This document shows positions 45,691-58,360 of a stretch of 64,000 nucleotides of DNA, one piece after another. The stretch is taken from contig NC_081412.1 in the NCBI RefSeq assembly GCF_030272615.1, positions 480,050,157 to 480,114,156 on the forward strand, in the 5' to 3' direction. The notes below the pieces were generated by a model, which saw nothing but the letters and a program-made list of their open reading frames with translations, was not told where the DNA came from and did no database searches. The translations under genes and the position numbers were made by a program. The stretch is from Cryptomeria japonica. Its lineage: Eukaryota > Streptophyta > Pinopsida > Cupressales > Cupressaceae. Numbering within the stretch: the stretch's first letter is position 1; each line of letters opens with the position of its first letter.

Positions 45691-46479
45691 TAAGCATGAT
45701 AGAACCACTAATCATTTTCTCAATACTATGTCGCCTACTTTCATGTGAACTATTTATGTGTTCTTAATAATATATTTTTTTGTTGATAGTGATCCTACAA
45801 TAGATATTGTGCTAGAAAATTTAGAAGATGGCCTTATAACTCCTTTATGTATAATTGATATTTACTATATTGAAATTGTTCTAATTAATGCTTATTTTAT
45901 GAATCTAGAGACTTATTGCACCTATTGTTACTGGACTTAATCATAACTTAATTAATGGTAATTTATAGGGTGTAACTCATAATCTTTCTATTATTTCCAA
46001 ATCTTTGCGCATAGGGTTTCTAACTCACCCAAACTTTTCAAGTAATTATCATTGTTTATGATTTTCTCAATGACTATACAAAAACTTATCTACATCTCTT
46101 CCTAATATCAACTTTCACATAATAAGGCATATGTATAATACATGATGAAATAAGATAATGAATCCTATGTTTCTTTCCCTTCCCCCACTCAATATTATTC
46201 TTCCCTTAAGCTCCTCATATTATTCTTAAGAATACTAAAGAGTATGAACTTTTCAAGGAACTCCAAACTACAAAAGCTAATATTTATTTTTCTTTGTAGT
46301 CTTATTTAAACTTCACCTTCTTATCACAAGTTGCTAAAATATTGATGAAAATCCCCATATTTTATTTGAAGCTTACTAAAATAGTTGTCTTAATTGATTA
46401 TATGTATACTAACTTGATGAATATTTATTTTCTCCATTTTAATATCCCTTCTTAGTAATTAAAATGGTATAAACTTATT

Positions 46480-46790
46480 TTTCATGCCATGGTTGGCATT
46501 AATTCCATGGGTATTAAGAATGCATTAAATGGTAATTTTCCTGTGTAATCCTAAATTCATAAAATGTATTCAATGCTCTTCTAGCAAAGGTTTTGATAAT
46601 AGTGAATGAGATTCCATAGGTACTATTAATTTACCTATCTTGCTAGGCCATTTTACTCTTCCCATGTTATCCATGGTATTTTAAGACTCTTTCTTATAAT
46701 ATCATTTTAGCTAGACCTTGGATCCATGTCATAGTGACCTACTAATTCTACTTTCCATAAATCTATACATTTCATATGTAGAGGCTTGAG
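46480..46790 (+). pseudogene. Probable gypsy protease-region relic
   Basis: With frameshifts, the plus strand reads GLPILLGHFTLPMLSMVF and then ARPWIHVIVTY, resembling the flap and the GRPW-[LI]-H motif that follows plant gypsy retropepsins. Nothing adjacent is well enough preserved to delimit an element. Confidence 0.35.
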
Positions 46791-48156
46791 ACCTTGTGAT
46801 TAACATTGATACTAGTTACTTTCAATATTGGCAATCTACTTATTTTACATTGTATACACCATCCAACATCTCTTCTACCCTTTCATACAATTGACGCCTT
46901 CTTCTTTAGTCAAAGATAATACACTACTAGTACCCTTAAATTATTGACTATGTATGTCCTCATGATAATTAGTTTTCTAATGCATTCTTGGGGATGATTA
47001 AGTCTTGTTAAAATTCATATATTTTTATGTTTGTGAATATAAGGTTGATTCCAATCACTTTGACATTCATATATTGCACATAGATAAAAACATATTATGG
47101 TAAATATATTATGCATTCTTCAATTGATTATGTTAAGATGGTGTGATATTTAATTATTATAATAATGTATATTTATTTTGAATGTATCCAAAAAAATTAG
47201 AGAGGGTGCTTGGATGCTCCCATAGGTAGACATGGAGATATTATTAAATAATATTATTTTCCTACTAACTTGATATGTTAGTTGCAATGGAATTCATGAA
47301 GAAAATAACATATTATGATAGTAGTTAAAAATCAATTAGTGTTCATTTATATCGTTCTCCCAATCCTAGGTTCTAAGAGGGTGTTATGGAGCATCTCTTT
47401 ATTATGTGGGTCCCATGTAAGTTATTTGTTGGAGATGATTGTCATACTTTGGATGTGTTTCATTGTTGTAGAAGTCGAAGATTAGCTCAACACCAAAGAC
47501 CACCTACATAAACACAAGAAACCTTCCACAAGAGAGTATGCAAGAAATGAGCTTGCTTGATATTAAGATCTATGAGATATATTACAAAGTGTACATGAGT
47601 ATTTCTTATATAGGCAAGGCGAGTGATAAGATTAAACAAGATGTTGATGTGTGTCTTAATCTTATGTTATGAGACAACTTTAAAAAAATATTAAAAAACC
47701 TAGCACAAAAGAAGTAAATGATATATATGACCCCAGTTATGACTAACCTCTAGAAATAACACCTTGTAGCACCTATGACCTATGTTAACTTGTGAATAGC
47801 TTCACACTAAGGATTAATTAGGACATGAACTTTTTCACACTAATAGCTATGGGTGTTGGAGTAATTAGGACATTAATTAAGTAATTAATTAAATAATCAT
47901 TAATTACTTAGGTTTCTTATTACTCTATTACACTTAAGCTAAACTTAGGAGTTCTTTTCTATTATTGAATTAAGCTCATATAAGCTAATTTATCTCAATT
48001 CATATGATTAAGACACTTGTCATGCTCTAATTTTATCCTTTCTTAGGGTTCTTCGTCTAGAGTTTCATCTTTATGCTTTTATAAGAATTCATTGTTTCAT
48101 TGAAATCTATCAAAATTGTAAGAAAGATTATTCACGTCAATCTCAATATTAGATTT

Positions 48157-49051
48157 TGTTGGAATTAAGGAACACTGAGAGGGGGGGGGGGGGGCGGTGA
48201 ATCAGTGTTCTACTGGTAAATAAACTTTCAAACTTGTTCTTAGATAACCAGAAGAAAATATAGAAACACAAGATAATCAACCATAGAATCATAGCACCAA
48301 GATTTTTACGTGGAAACCCGGAAAGGGAAAAACCACGGTGGGATTGGAACCCACAATATTCATATACTATGATCAGGACTACATAAGGGGAATGCACTTG
48401 CATTCAGGCACAGTGCCTAGAACCAAAGGTCCAATTACAATATGGAAGTCTCACTGACTTACAAATCAATTCCAATAATGACTACAATGTTTGAACTCCA
48501 AAATAGCATCAAACTATGTCTGATGAGTTCCGGTTAAGTGCATAAAGTCTGATTGTTACACCTCTGCAACTCTAATATATTTTTCTTCTCAGTCAGCTAC
48601 TGGATCAAGAATGTACACGTGAAACTATGCCAAAATGGTTTATCGATCATCCAAAAGGTCTTATGCACTGGTCTTATATATCCACAACCACAAAATAAAA
48701 CATTCATCAAGTCAGCTAGCACAATATGCATTGTAACACGAAACGAGGTGTCATCTTAGACATGATCACCAAAACATATGTGGATCCATCAAATGATGTC
48801 AAATTGACTTCTACAAGTTGGCCCTATCATCCCATGCATGAATCCGATCACTGCAATCAACGAGAAGCTTCCAGACCAAAACTGCTTTGCTTATCCTGAA
48901 ATACCGGTTGTCTGTCACCGGAACACATTCACTTCTGAATATCAAAGTCCATGACTACCGGATAGGATTTCTAAAGAGATTTTCCATCAATGACAAACCT
49001 AATACATTATCCACACACTAAAATCCACTGGATGAGTGTCAATTGCCAACA
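48157..49051 (-). repeat. 3' LTR of the truncated minus-strand element
   Basis: The minus-strand LTR TGTTGGCAATTGACACTC...CTTAATTCCAACA is 895 bp. It is preceded on that strand by GCAAAAGGGAGAGAT (polypurine tract). It carries the poly-G hairpin at 48170-48210. Confidence 0.75.
48170..48210. repeat. Poly-G loop hairpin in the LTR
   Basis: GAACACTGA (48170-48178) pairs with TCAGTGTTC (48202-48210). The loop contains 14 consecutive G (48181-48194). Confidence 0.8.
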
Positions 49052-49066
49052 ATCTCTCCCTTTTGC
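49052..49066 (-). other. Polypurine tract
   Basis: On the minus strand GCAAAAGGGAGAGAT abuts the LTR start TGTTGGCAATTG. A second purine block (CAAAGGGGGAGAG, minus strand, 49221-49209) lies 150 bp upstream. Confidence 0.65.
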
Positions 49067-49588
49067 ATTGATGGCAACACTCGTGAAAAATGACCGTGTT
49101 GAAACCTGTAATCCAGATCAAAAAATTTTGAGGCTCGCCCTTAGATCAAAAACTCAAGAACCTGTATCATTCCAAAAACTTGCATACTCTTATGTACATT
49201 TTTCACTCTACTCTCCCCCTTTGACAGCAATGCCAGAGTTGGGGTGCTTCTCAAAAAACTTATATACAAGAGTGTATGCCAGATATACTATACATACTTG
49301 AAGATATCTACAAAAATGATCTTCAAAAATCCTAAGTGAGTATCCCACCCACTCTTCAAGTTATCCAAAACTATGATGAAGGTACTAAAAACATAGGCAT
49401 ATATCTCTACATCCTTCAATTCAAACAGAACTGGTTGAGACATTGTCTTTAAACAATCAACTTTATTGCTCAACATGGTGTCCATCTGAGGAGCAACAAG
49501 GTTTCAGAGTTCACCTACCCACCTCAGAATTCTCTCCTTTTCTGAATTAAGGCTCGAGGTTTGATCAGTTAGAGCCATAACCTGGCCT

Positions 49589-50257
49589 TCAACATACCTT
49601 TTTGGATGAGCTTTGAGTTGTTGATGACTTCACCGGAGTAGAAGAAGACTTAGTCTCCTTAGGCTTAGCTTGAGAGGGAGTCGATTCAATCTTAGGATTC
49701 TTTGATTCTACCTCTGCTTTCTCCTTAGCCTTCTTAATAGCTTCTTTGGTGAAACCCATCTGTTTTGCTATAGCCTCAAGCATCTTTGTTACTTTTCTCT
49801 TCCTTTTCGACTGAGTGAACTTCTTGTGTAACTCCATGTCTTTCTCCTTGAATGTACCAAATTTCTCTTCTGAAGGGTCAACAAGTTTGCTCAAAAGTTG
49901 TTGAGCATAAGCTTCAAGAGTTTGAGCATCTACCTCATAACCCATCGACATTATCCACACTGTTCTAGGTTCTACCGCCTCCATATGCCACTGGTCTTTA
50001 TCTACCATGAAACATATAGTGTCAGCATACTTTTCCACCACTTCCTTAGGAATTCTTATTATGTTCTTCATTATGCCTTGGAAGATTTTAAAGAAGCTCC
50101 ATAGGATGGTTGTTTGATTTTCTTTGTTACTCAGTCTCTGCAAACCTTGTTTGATTTGAGTTGCCACTGGTAAGTCATAGGCCCATTGAACTCTGCCTGT
50201 CCTAGGGATCTCATTCATGAAGTATAGTGCAAGATAAACAATCAGTGAACCGAATTT
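49589..50257 (-). CDS. Partial second ORF of the TGTTGG-LTR family, unknown function
   Basis: An open frame of about 220 codons on the minus strand, truncated at its N-terminus by the neighbouring repeat (native sequence starts around FGSLIVYLALYFMNE). The C-terminal third is Lys/Ser/Thr-rich and basic (ESTPSQAKPKETKSSS). The central part VEKYADTICFMVDKDQWHME and VWIMSMGYEVDAQTLEAYAQ is conserved with the broken copy at 525-788. No known domain is recognised. The position right before the 3' LTR, where copia elements end with RNase H, shows that this family is either non-autonomous or carries an extra protein. The apparent first residues 50272-50258 come from the invading repeat. Confidence 0.55.
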   Translation of the reverse strand, partial: KFGSLIVYLALYFMNEIPRTGRVQWAYDLPVATQIKQGLQRLSNKENQTTILWSFFKIFQGIMKNIIRIPKEVVEKYADTICFMVDKDQWHMEAVEPRTVWIMSMGYEVDAQTLEAYAQQLLSKLVDPSEEKFGTFKEKDMELHKKFTQSKRKRKVTKMLEAIAKQMGFTKEAIKKAKEKAEVESKNPKIESTPSQAKPKETKSSSTPVKSSTTQSSSKKVC

Positions 50258-51663
<1,406 letters not shown>

Positions 51664-51892
51664 TCCTCCCCCCTAGAACTAGGCTTACTCATGGAAGCCT
51701 ACAAAAAAGTACAAGTAAAGATCTCACATCCTCCTAAACAAAACACTCACCACCAAAGGAAAAGGTCTAAGATTACAAGGCAAGGATACCCAAAATGGAA
51801 ACACTCGTGTGAGGTTTAAGCAACAAGGATAGCAAAATGGGATCGAGTGAACCCAGAGTGCCCAGTGTTAAAACTTCTGCTCTAATACCAAG
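51664..51892 (-). mobile_element. 229-bp internal domain between PBS and polypurine tract
   Basis: On the minus strand it opens with TGGTATTAGAGC (51890-51879, one mismatch to the initiator tRNA-Met site), two bases after the LTR end GGGCATTACA. It ends in CTAGGGGGGAGGA (51676-51664) directly before the next LTR start TGTAATACCCC. Nothing is encoded between them. Confidence 0.6.
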
Positions 51893-53722
51893 TGTAATGC
51901 CCTGCCAAGAAACCCTAGAGGAATAGACTAACTTAACCAAATAAAAGTGAAATAATTTATTTTTTTGAACTATTAAATGTAGTTTTAAACAACAAAAGGA
52001 TAAGAAAGGAACTCTAATGCACATGCAGACGACATCTACTATCTTTCCCCTAAGGTTTCTCAACGTTGTTACTAATCTAAACATACAACAATTAAGGAGA
52101 TTAAAAATAAACAAAGATAACATTGATACATATAATAGCACATTCCAGAACATCAACTAAAGTAATTCATTAAGGCAAGTTATTGAACTATACAATTGCA
52201 TTTCATCATATAAACATTTTCTAAAACTACATTCATTGAAAACCATTAATAACAGTTAACATAACATACAAAGTTATGAATAATGAACATGATTACTATT
52301 AATTTCAAGATCTATATGTTTCCATTAACGGACATAAAAACCTATTATCTAAATCATATAATACTAGCTTCAAGATTACAGCATGAATACAACATAGTTA
52401 CATCATTGTTACATCATAATTACATCATATACACTTCATAGTTACATCATTTACATAATTTTCCATGTAGGTAGGTCTATACAAATTACATCTGATAGAC
52501 ATAAGTGCAATATCATAAATGCATATAACTCCATCTGACTCACTGAGCTGACCAAATCCAAGAGTAGCATTCTAGAACATGAACGAAGCCAATCCACGCA
52601 AAGACATGTTCAAAATCCCCGATGGAAGAAGGCAACTACCACCCGACCATGTGGAACCCAAAGGTCCACCCCCCGTGCTAGGAGATAACATAAGGCCCTC
52701 AAGCATACTAGCAAGGAAATACAACACATGGTCTAAAGACATTTCCATCGAGTAAGGACTCAAACAAGACATGAAAAGATACATCACCAAATAGGAAAAA
52801 CTCCAGAAGAAACAACACAAACCCGAGACACCAGTGCACACAAGGGAGAAGTGTCATCACATAGCTTCATATGGGTTATCTTGGTAGGTCTACATAGGCC
52901 TCGACCCCCATCCTGGGTTATCCTGGCAGCCTCTCCCGACCCTCGACCCTACAAGTCTCATGCGGAACCAACATACCTTTCAAGAGGACAAGGTAGTTGA
53001 TCACGCCATTTCAGGCCTTCCACACCTCATCTTGAGCCTAAACAAACACTCAAGCCATGAGCGGGGCAATCATTATCTTGATTAATGTGTTTATCTACCC
53101 AACCCCCTAAATTCATTATTAGGTTATCACTTATTAAGTAAACTTCCAATGGGTTATCCTAGTAGCCACTTTGGGCCTCGACCCCCACTTGGAAGCCACT
53201 CCCCCTTATGACACTAAACATACTAAAAAATGAACTCCAAGGCATAAAACATAGGCCAATATACATCACAATGAGGTCCAATACAAGAAACTTCCATACA
53301 CTTGGCCACATACAACATCTTCATACAAGAGATAACAAGGAAGACTATTTACAAGTCAACTCGCATAACAGATGCACTAAAGGAAAGTGACAAAACAAAC
53401 CAATGGGTACTGACAAATATGCAAGCAACATTAACTAGAGCAAACATCATAAAATCTATTGAGAATTTAATTTCATTTAAGCTTATATTCTAATTTAACA
53501 ATATATTAGAAACATAAAATCTAGCACATTCCCATTTAATTACATTACCCCAATACAACCCTAAAACTGTTAATTTTGACATAACAACCAATATCCACCA
53601 AACTAGAAGATTCCTAACATATAATTTTGAAAGATTAAATAAACCAAATTAAATGATAAATAAATCTAAAAAGACAATTACTAGAATATTTCTTTCAAGT
53701 TATATTTAAGAAATAGAATTAA

Positions 53723-53823
<101 letters not shown>

Positions 53824-53874
53824 AAAATTGTAGATGGCATATTATAATTAAAAAAACAACAAATAATTTAAGGA

Positions 53875-54085
53875 GGGGACGTGGGTTTAACCCCACCCCA
53901 CATGGTTGTGGGAAGGGCTCCCCATGGCAGTGGAGGAGGCTCACCTCCCCATAGTGTGGGTTGAGCCCTCCCACGGCTATGGGAAGGACGTTTGTGGGAG
54001 AGTCCCCCCCACACGAGGGTGAGGCTCTCCACACCGTGGGTTGAGCCACCCCTTGTGGTGGGTTCAAATCCCACCACCACAATAA
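53875..54085. repeat. GC-rich island of GTGGGTT...CCCAC inverted repeats
   Basis: Four inverted repeats of the type GTGGGTTTAACCCCAC, GTGGGTTGAGCCCTCCCAC, GTGGGTTGAGCCACCCC and GGTGGGTTCAAATCCCACC occur within 210 bp of otherwise very AT-rich DNA. The last contains GGTTCAAATCC, close to the tRNA B-box consensus, and its reverse translation gives the GFEPTT string typical of tRNA T-arms. No complete tRNA cloverleaf is visible. Confidence 0.6.
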
Positions 54086-55958
54086 AAACAAACACGCATA
54101 AAACATATAATTTCAATAGCGAATATTTTTTTTCAAAAACAACAATTTATAATATAATTAAATAATTAAAATCTATAAATCAATATTTAATAAATTAACA
54201 ATTTTATAATTAAAATTTTATAATTAAATCTTTTCATAAACACATTTTCATATTGGAGTAAATCTACAAACAACAAAAAAGATTGATCGATAAAATTGTT
54301 TTAATTTTGAAAACCCCAACTTAGATTCATGAATGAAATTTTGCAATTAAAATTTGTATTAAAAGTTTCCAGACACTATAAAACACAGAACTACAATACC
54401 AATGAAATGCCAAAACAAACAATCCAAATTATGAGAAAACGCTAATAGACAGATCCATAAAATTATCATTAAAAGAAAAATTAATTCATGTTTACAAGGC
54501 CTCCAAAAGAATTCACACAATCCCTACCTTTGTCGCAATCCAGGAAGACAAGAGCAAGAGCAATCTTTGGAATCCCCAAATCCACAGCTTCACATTCCTG
54601 TATTCAACAAATCAATAGCAAAACCCCAAAACTCCAATTTCTGCCATTTTTTTTCCTAGAGAATTCCCAAAAAGCAAGCCACAAAGAATAATCCTCTCCT
54701 CTGAAAAAAAATTCCAAAACCATAAATTGTTTCATTCCCCAATTTCTCCCGGGAAATAGAAACTTCCCTAACAAATCACAATTACACCCCAACTACCAAA
54801 AAAAAAACATTTTCAGAAATAATTAATGAATTTATAATTTAAATGCCATAAAATTTATTTAATGGATTAATTTATTCTTTAAGATTAAATACCACTTATT
54901 TAATAAAACAATAAAGCTTTTTATTTTACTTTATTAACTAAAGCAATAATATTAAATTAATTTATTAAAAGCAAAAAAAAAGCTTTTTATTTTACTTTAT
55001 TACCTAAAGCATTAATATTAAATTAATTTATTAAAAGCATTACATTAATATTAAATTAATTTATTAAAAGCATTACAATAAAGCTTATCTTTTAATTTAT
55101 TTATACAAATCATTGATATTAATTCATTTATTTAAAGTATTAATATTAATTTATTACTAAAATATAAAGGTACTAATATTCCAATACATGTACACACACA
55201 TTTTATTTTTTATTTTTTATTTTTTAATACACACAAGAAAAGGTAATTAAATAATCTCATATCGAATATAAATATCACCTTGCAATAAATTTATAATAAA
55301 AAATTACCAATACAATAAAACATTAAACCCATATGCGAAACAAATGCAGACACAAACAACATACCAAGGACATCGGACAATCGCCTATGTGGCACTCCGA
55401 TTAGGTTGACAAAAAGGCAAAAGACATTACTCTAAAACCGAGCAAGGCTAAGGTATGAGTATGGGGCCTTATGCTATCTCCCACAACTTCCATCGGGATT
55501 ATGTTGGCACGCTCAGACCTGAGAACCAAGTGGAGTCGATGCCTTGTATTTGCAACTCTACATCACTGAGAAGAGCATATATACGAACAACATACATATA
55601 ACCAACAATTACACGCACACCGGTGAAGGGGAATCATGGCATCCCGTGTCTCTTTGAAGTGAGTGACGAAAGATCATCCCCTCACACCCGATACAGAATC
55701 AAACACATAACATGAAATCTAATACATGATACATCTCATAAGTTAAGCAAACATGTCAGTCCATGGGTTAGTACACATAAATAAAAGCTAACATCTATTT
55801 ATCCATACACCATATATCAAATCAAAGCATCATAACATAGTATCATAAACAGAGTCATCATAACATAAAGTATCATCCAACCACGTGTGAAACTGAAAGA
55901 GTCAACAAAAGTCCAACCAGATAAAGAAACAGTGTCTGAACAAGGGACGGGTATTACA

Positions 55959-58046
55959 TCCCTAATCTCTCTCCATTCCAAGAGGATCTTGTAGTAGATT
56001 GTATTATACCCCTTGCACAAGTAGATTACATACCCTTTAATGATGAAACTTTAGAGGGGCTTGAGTATATCACTAGTCTTGCATGTTTTGATATATTAGA
56101 GGCATGCCCCCTATTTTCTACTCCTCAGAGTGAGATTCCATCTTCATCATCTATTTTTCTTGGTCATCTTGGCATTGGCACATGCATGGCTCCCTTTGAC
56201 TCAGTGGAGCAAGACATTCATCTTCTTCTAAAAATGAGTATTTGGGATTCATATCTTGTAGAAATATCATTATTGGTTGTGGATTCTTAGATTATAGGTC
56301 TGGAGGATTATCTTGAGGATATTCATCTCCTCTTTTTTGACATTCTCATTAGTATTTTTAGCTCATCTTCATCACCCATGGAGCTTGTTCTATATTATTT
56401 TTTACAAAGTCCTAGATTGTCATCTTCTACATTGATTGGGCATGTACGTAATAGGTTTATGGCACCATCATCCTTCATGGGAAACGTGGCACTTGAGCAA
56501 TTTCCAAAGGCACACATAATTTGGATTTAATTCTTGATTCTTTTAGTTTATCAGAATGGCTTCTCATAGGACCAATGGATTTTTACCTTCCTAAGGAGAG
56601 AAATGTTGTTTGAAGATAGTGGATCATGTTCTATCTTTTAGGCATTCATCATTGACATAGGAGCTATGTCTATTTGGGGGGATTCATATATACATTTTCT
56701 CTCTCCTACGGGGAACTTCTATTGTATTTATGTGATGGAAGAATTCCTTGGGGGTCACATTAAGTCCTCCTATCCTTCTCTCACTAGTGTAGTTATTTCT
56801 TTGTAAATTATAATGGAGTTAATAAAAAAAATTGTTCATGAATAATTTTAGTAGCAAGAGTTTTGTACCTCAAAATAACTCACACACATGGGTGTAAGTT
56901 TTTTATTAGAGAAGACTCAAAGTTTCAATTAAATTAGAATTAAGATTATATTCAATGAATTATATTTAATTAATTTAAATAAGATTTACTTTTTGAATTA
57001 AGATTTAAATTAAGTTAAACTACATATAATTCTAAGTTAGAACTTGAATTAGAATTTAAAAAACTATTTTAATTTTCTAATTATATGATTTTAAGGATAG
57101 ACCATATAAAATACAATTTTAACTCATTAATTTCAATTAATACTTTGAAGGTTATAATCAAACTATTAATTATAACTTTATTTTCATCTTGTTACTTATT
57201 ATAATTAATACTTTTTAACATTTTAATAAAATAATTGATTATAATGTAATTTTATAATTACTTATTACATTATAACTTCAATTTCAATTCTTATTTATCA
57301 TTATAATTCTAGAATTATTATAGATATGGTTAGTGTTAGAATTAGGTTTATAATAAGTATTAGGAAATTTAGAATTAGGATTCAAATTATGGTTAAAATT
57401 AAGGTCAAAGTCAGAGTTAGGCTTGGACTTAGACTTACATTTCATTGAAGCATGTGCCATTTCATTCATGGTCTTCTCTAAATTGATGACCAAGCCAAGC
57501 ACAAGGCATTGGGAATATCAATGTTGTTGTGCAGGACCAAAGTAACATTTTGGAGTCGCCTTCTACAATTGAGAAAGCGTCAAGGCTGTGCAACGCCATT
57601 TGGTGATCTTGCCTCCTTTGCATAGTCATAATTGTTGGTGGCTCATTTGGCTATGGCGCTCCTTCACCATTTGTGTTTGCAGGTGAGGATCATTCATTCA
57701 GTCTTTCTATTGAAAAGGTAAAGACGAATAAGATAAAATGTCCATGTATTCATGGCAACTACTATATGGGGGTGAACAATGTAGTTCATCGACATGCATT
57801 GCGATCTTAATATTTGTTGGTATTTATGAATACATAGAAAGTATGAGTCATTTCTTACAATAAGTTATCTATATGTGTTTTTTCTGTATTGCAGATTTGG
57901 AAGACATCATTGAGTACATCAGTCTTCTTTTTTGTAGTTTTTTCATTGAGTTTAGAGACGCTTCATAGAGAGCATCCAAAGATTCGGCAAGACTTCACAT
58001 ATTTTTGTTCATGTTTTACATCGCCTGTTGAGAGGCTCTTCGCAAT
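55959..58046. other. Decayed repeat DNA, including a second copy of the 22740-23451 family
   Basis: 55975-56780 on the plus strand repeats the decayed plus-strand LTR-element family seen at 22740-23451. 56800-57480 is extremely AT-rich with a low-complexity Asn/Lys frame. 57500-58046 shows no recognised gene. Confidence 0.4.
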
Positions 58047-58360
58047 GAGTGTCTAGAAGTTCTTTCTATCAAGACAGACAATGGAGCATTTGAGCATCAT
58101 CTTTGTCTCTTATTTTTTAAACCTCTTAGTGTTTCTTGTTTCATATGTTCATGAAATTGGAGTGTTAGAATATAGTTTCTTATGTTATTTCACAGTTGCA
58201 AAGAGTGTCTAGAAGTTCTTTCTATCAAGGAGACAATTAAGCATTTGAGCATCATCTTTGTCTTTTATTTTTTAAACCTCTTAGTGTTTCTTGTTTCATA
58301 TGCTCTTGAAATTGGAGCCTTAGAATATAGTTTCTTATGTTATAATTTCACAAAATATAT
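58047..58360. repeat. Tandem duplication, unit 156 bp
   Basis: Unit 1 starts GAGTGTCTAGAAGTTCTTTC at 58047 and unit 2 starts identically at 58203. Both run to TTAGAATATAGTTTCTTATG. High identity indicates a recent duplication. Confidence 0.9.

Larger units (their letters stand above)
43493..48156. other. LINE 3' end followed by AT-rich decayed repeats
   Basis: 43493-43945 is LINE 3' sequence: a short Lys-rich tail frame followed by untranslated sequence. Beyond it the DNA is AT-rich with a dispersed repeat (45230-45690) and a probable gypsy protease relic (about 46480-46790). 47430-47690 resembles other LTR-like repeats at about 20330. No intact gene is seen. Confidence 0.45.
48157..50257 (-). 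mobile_element. Truncated LTR element of the 18-kb family (3' LTR plus second ORF)
   Basis: On the minus strand the order is second ORF (50257-49589), untranslated region, purine tract (49066-49052) and 3' LTR (49051-48157). Both the LTR and the ORF are related to those of the element at 1-3238/17948-19250, confirming that the two pieces belong to one family. The 5' part is cut at about 50258 by the repeat that begins AATTTATTTATACAAATC. No pol is present here either. Confidence 0.65.

Noticed and set aside
53875-54085. Possible tRNA gene
   Set aside because: A B-box-like motif is present but no matching acceptor stem, anticodon arm or A box at the right distance was found.
53868-54116. Minus-strand frame containing VGFEPTTRGGS
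   Set aside because: GFEPTT is a known artefact of translating tRNA T-arm-like DNA in reverse. The frame comes from the GC-rich palindromes.
57284-57502. Asn/Lys-rich minus-strand frame
   Set aside because: Low-complexity translation of AT-rich repeats such as GAATTAGG/AATTATAATTC. No domain.
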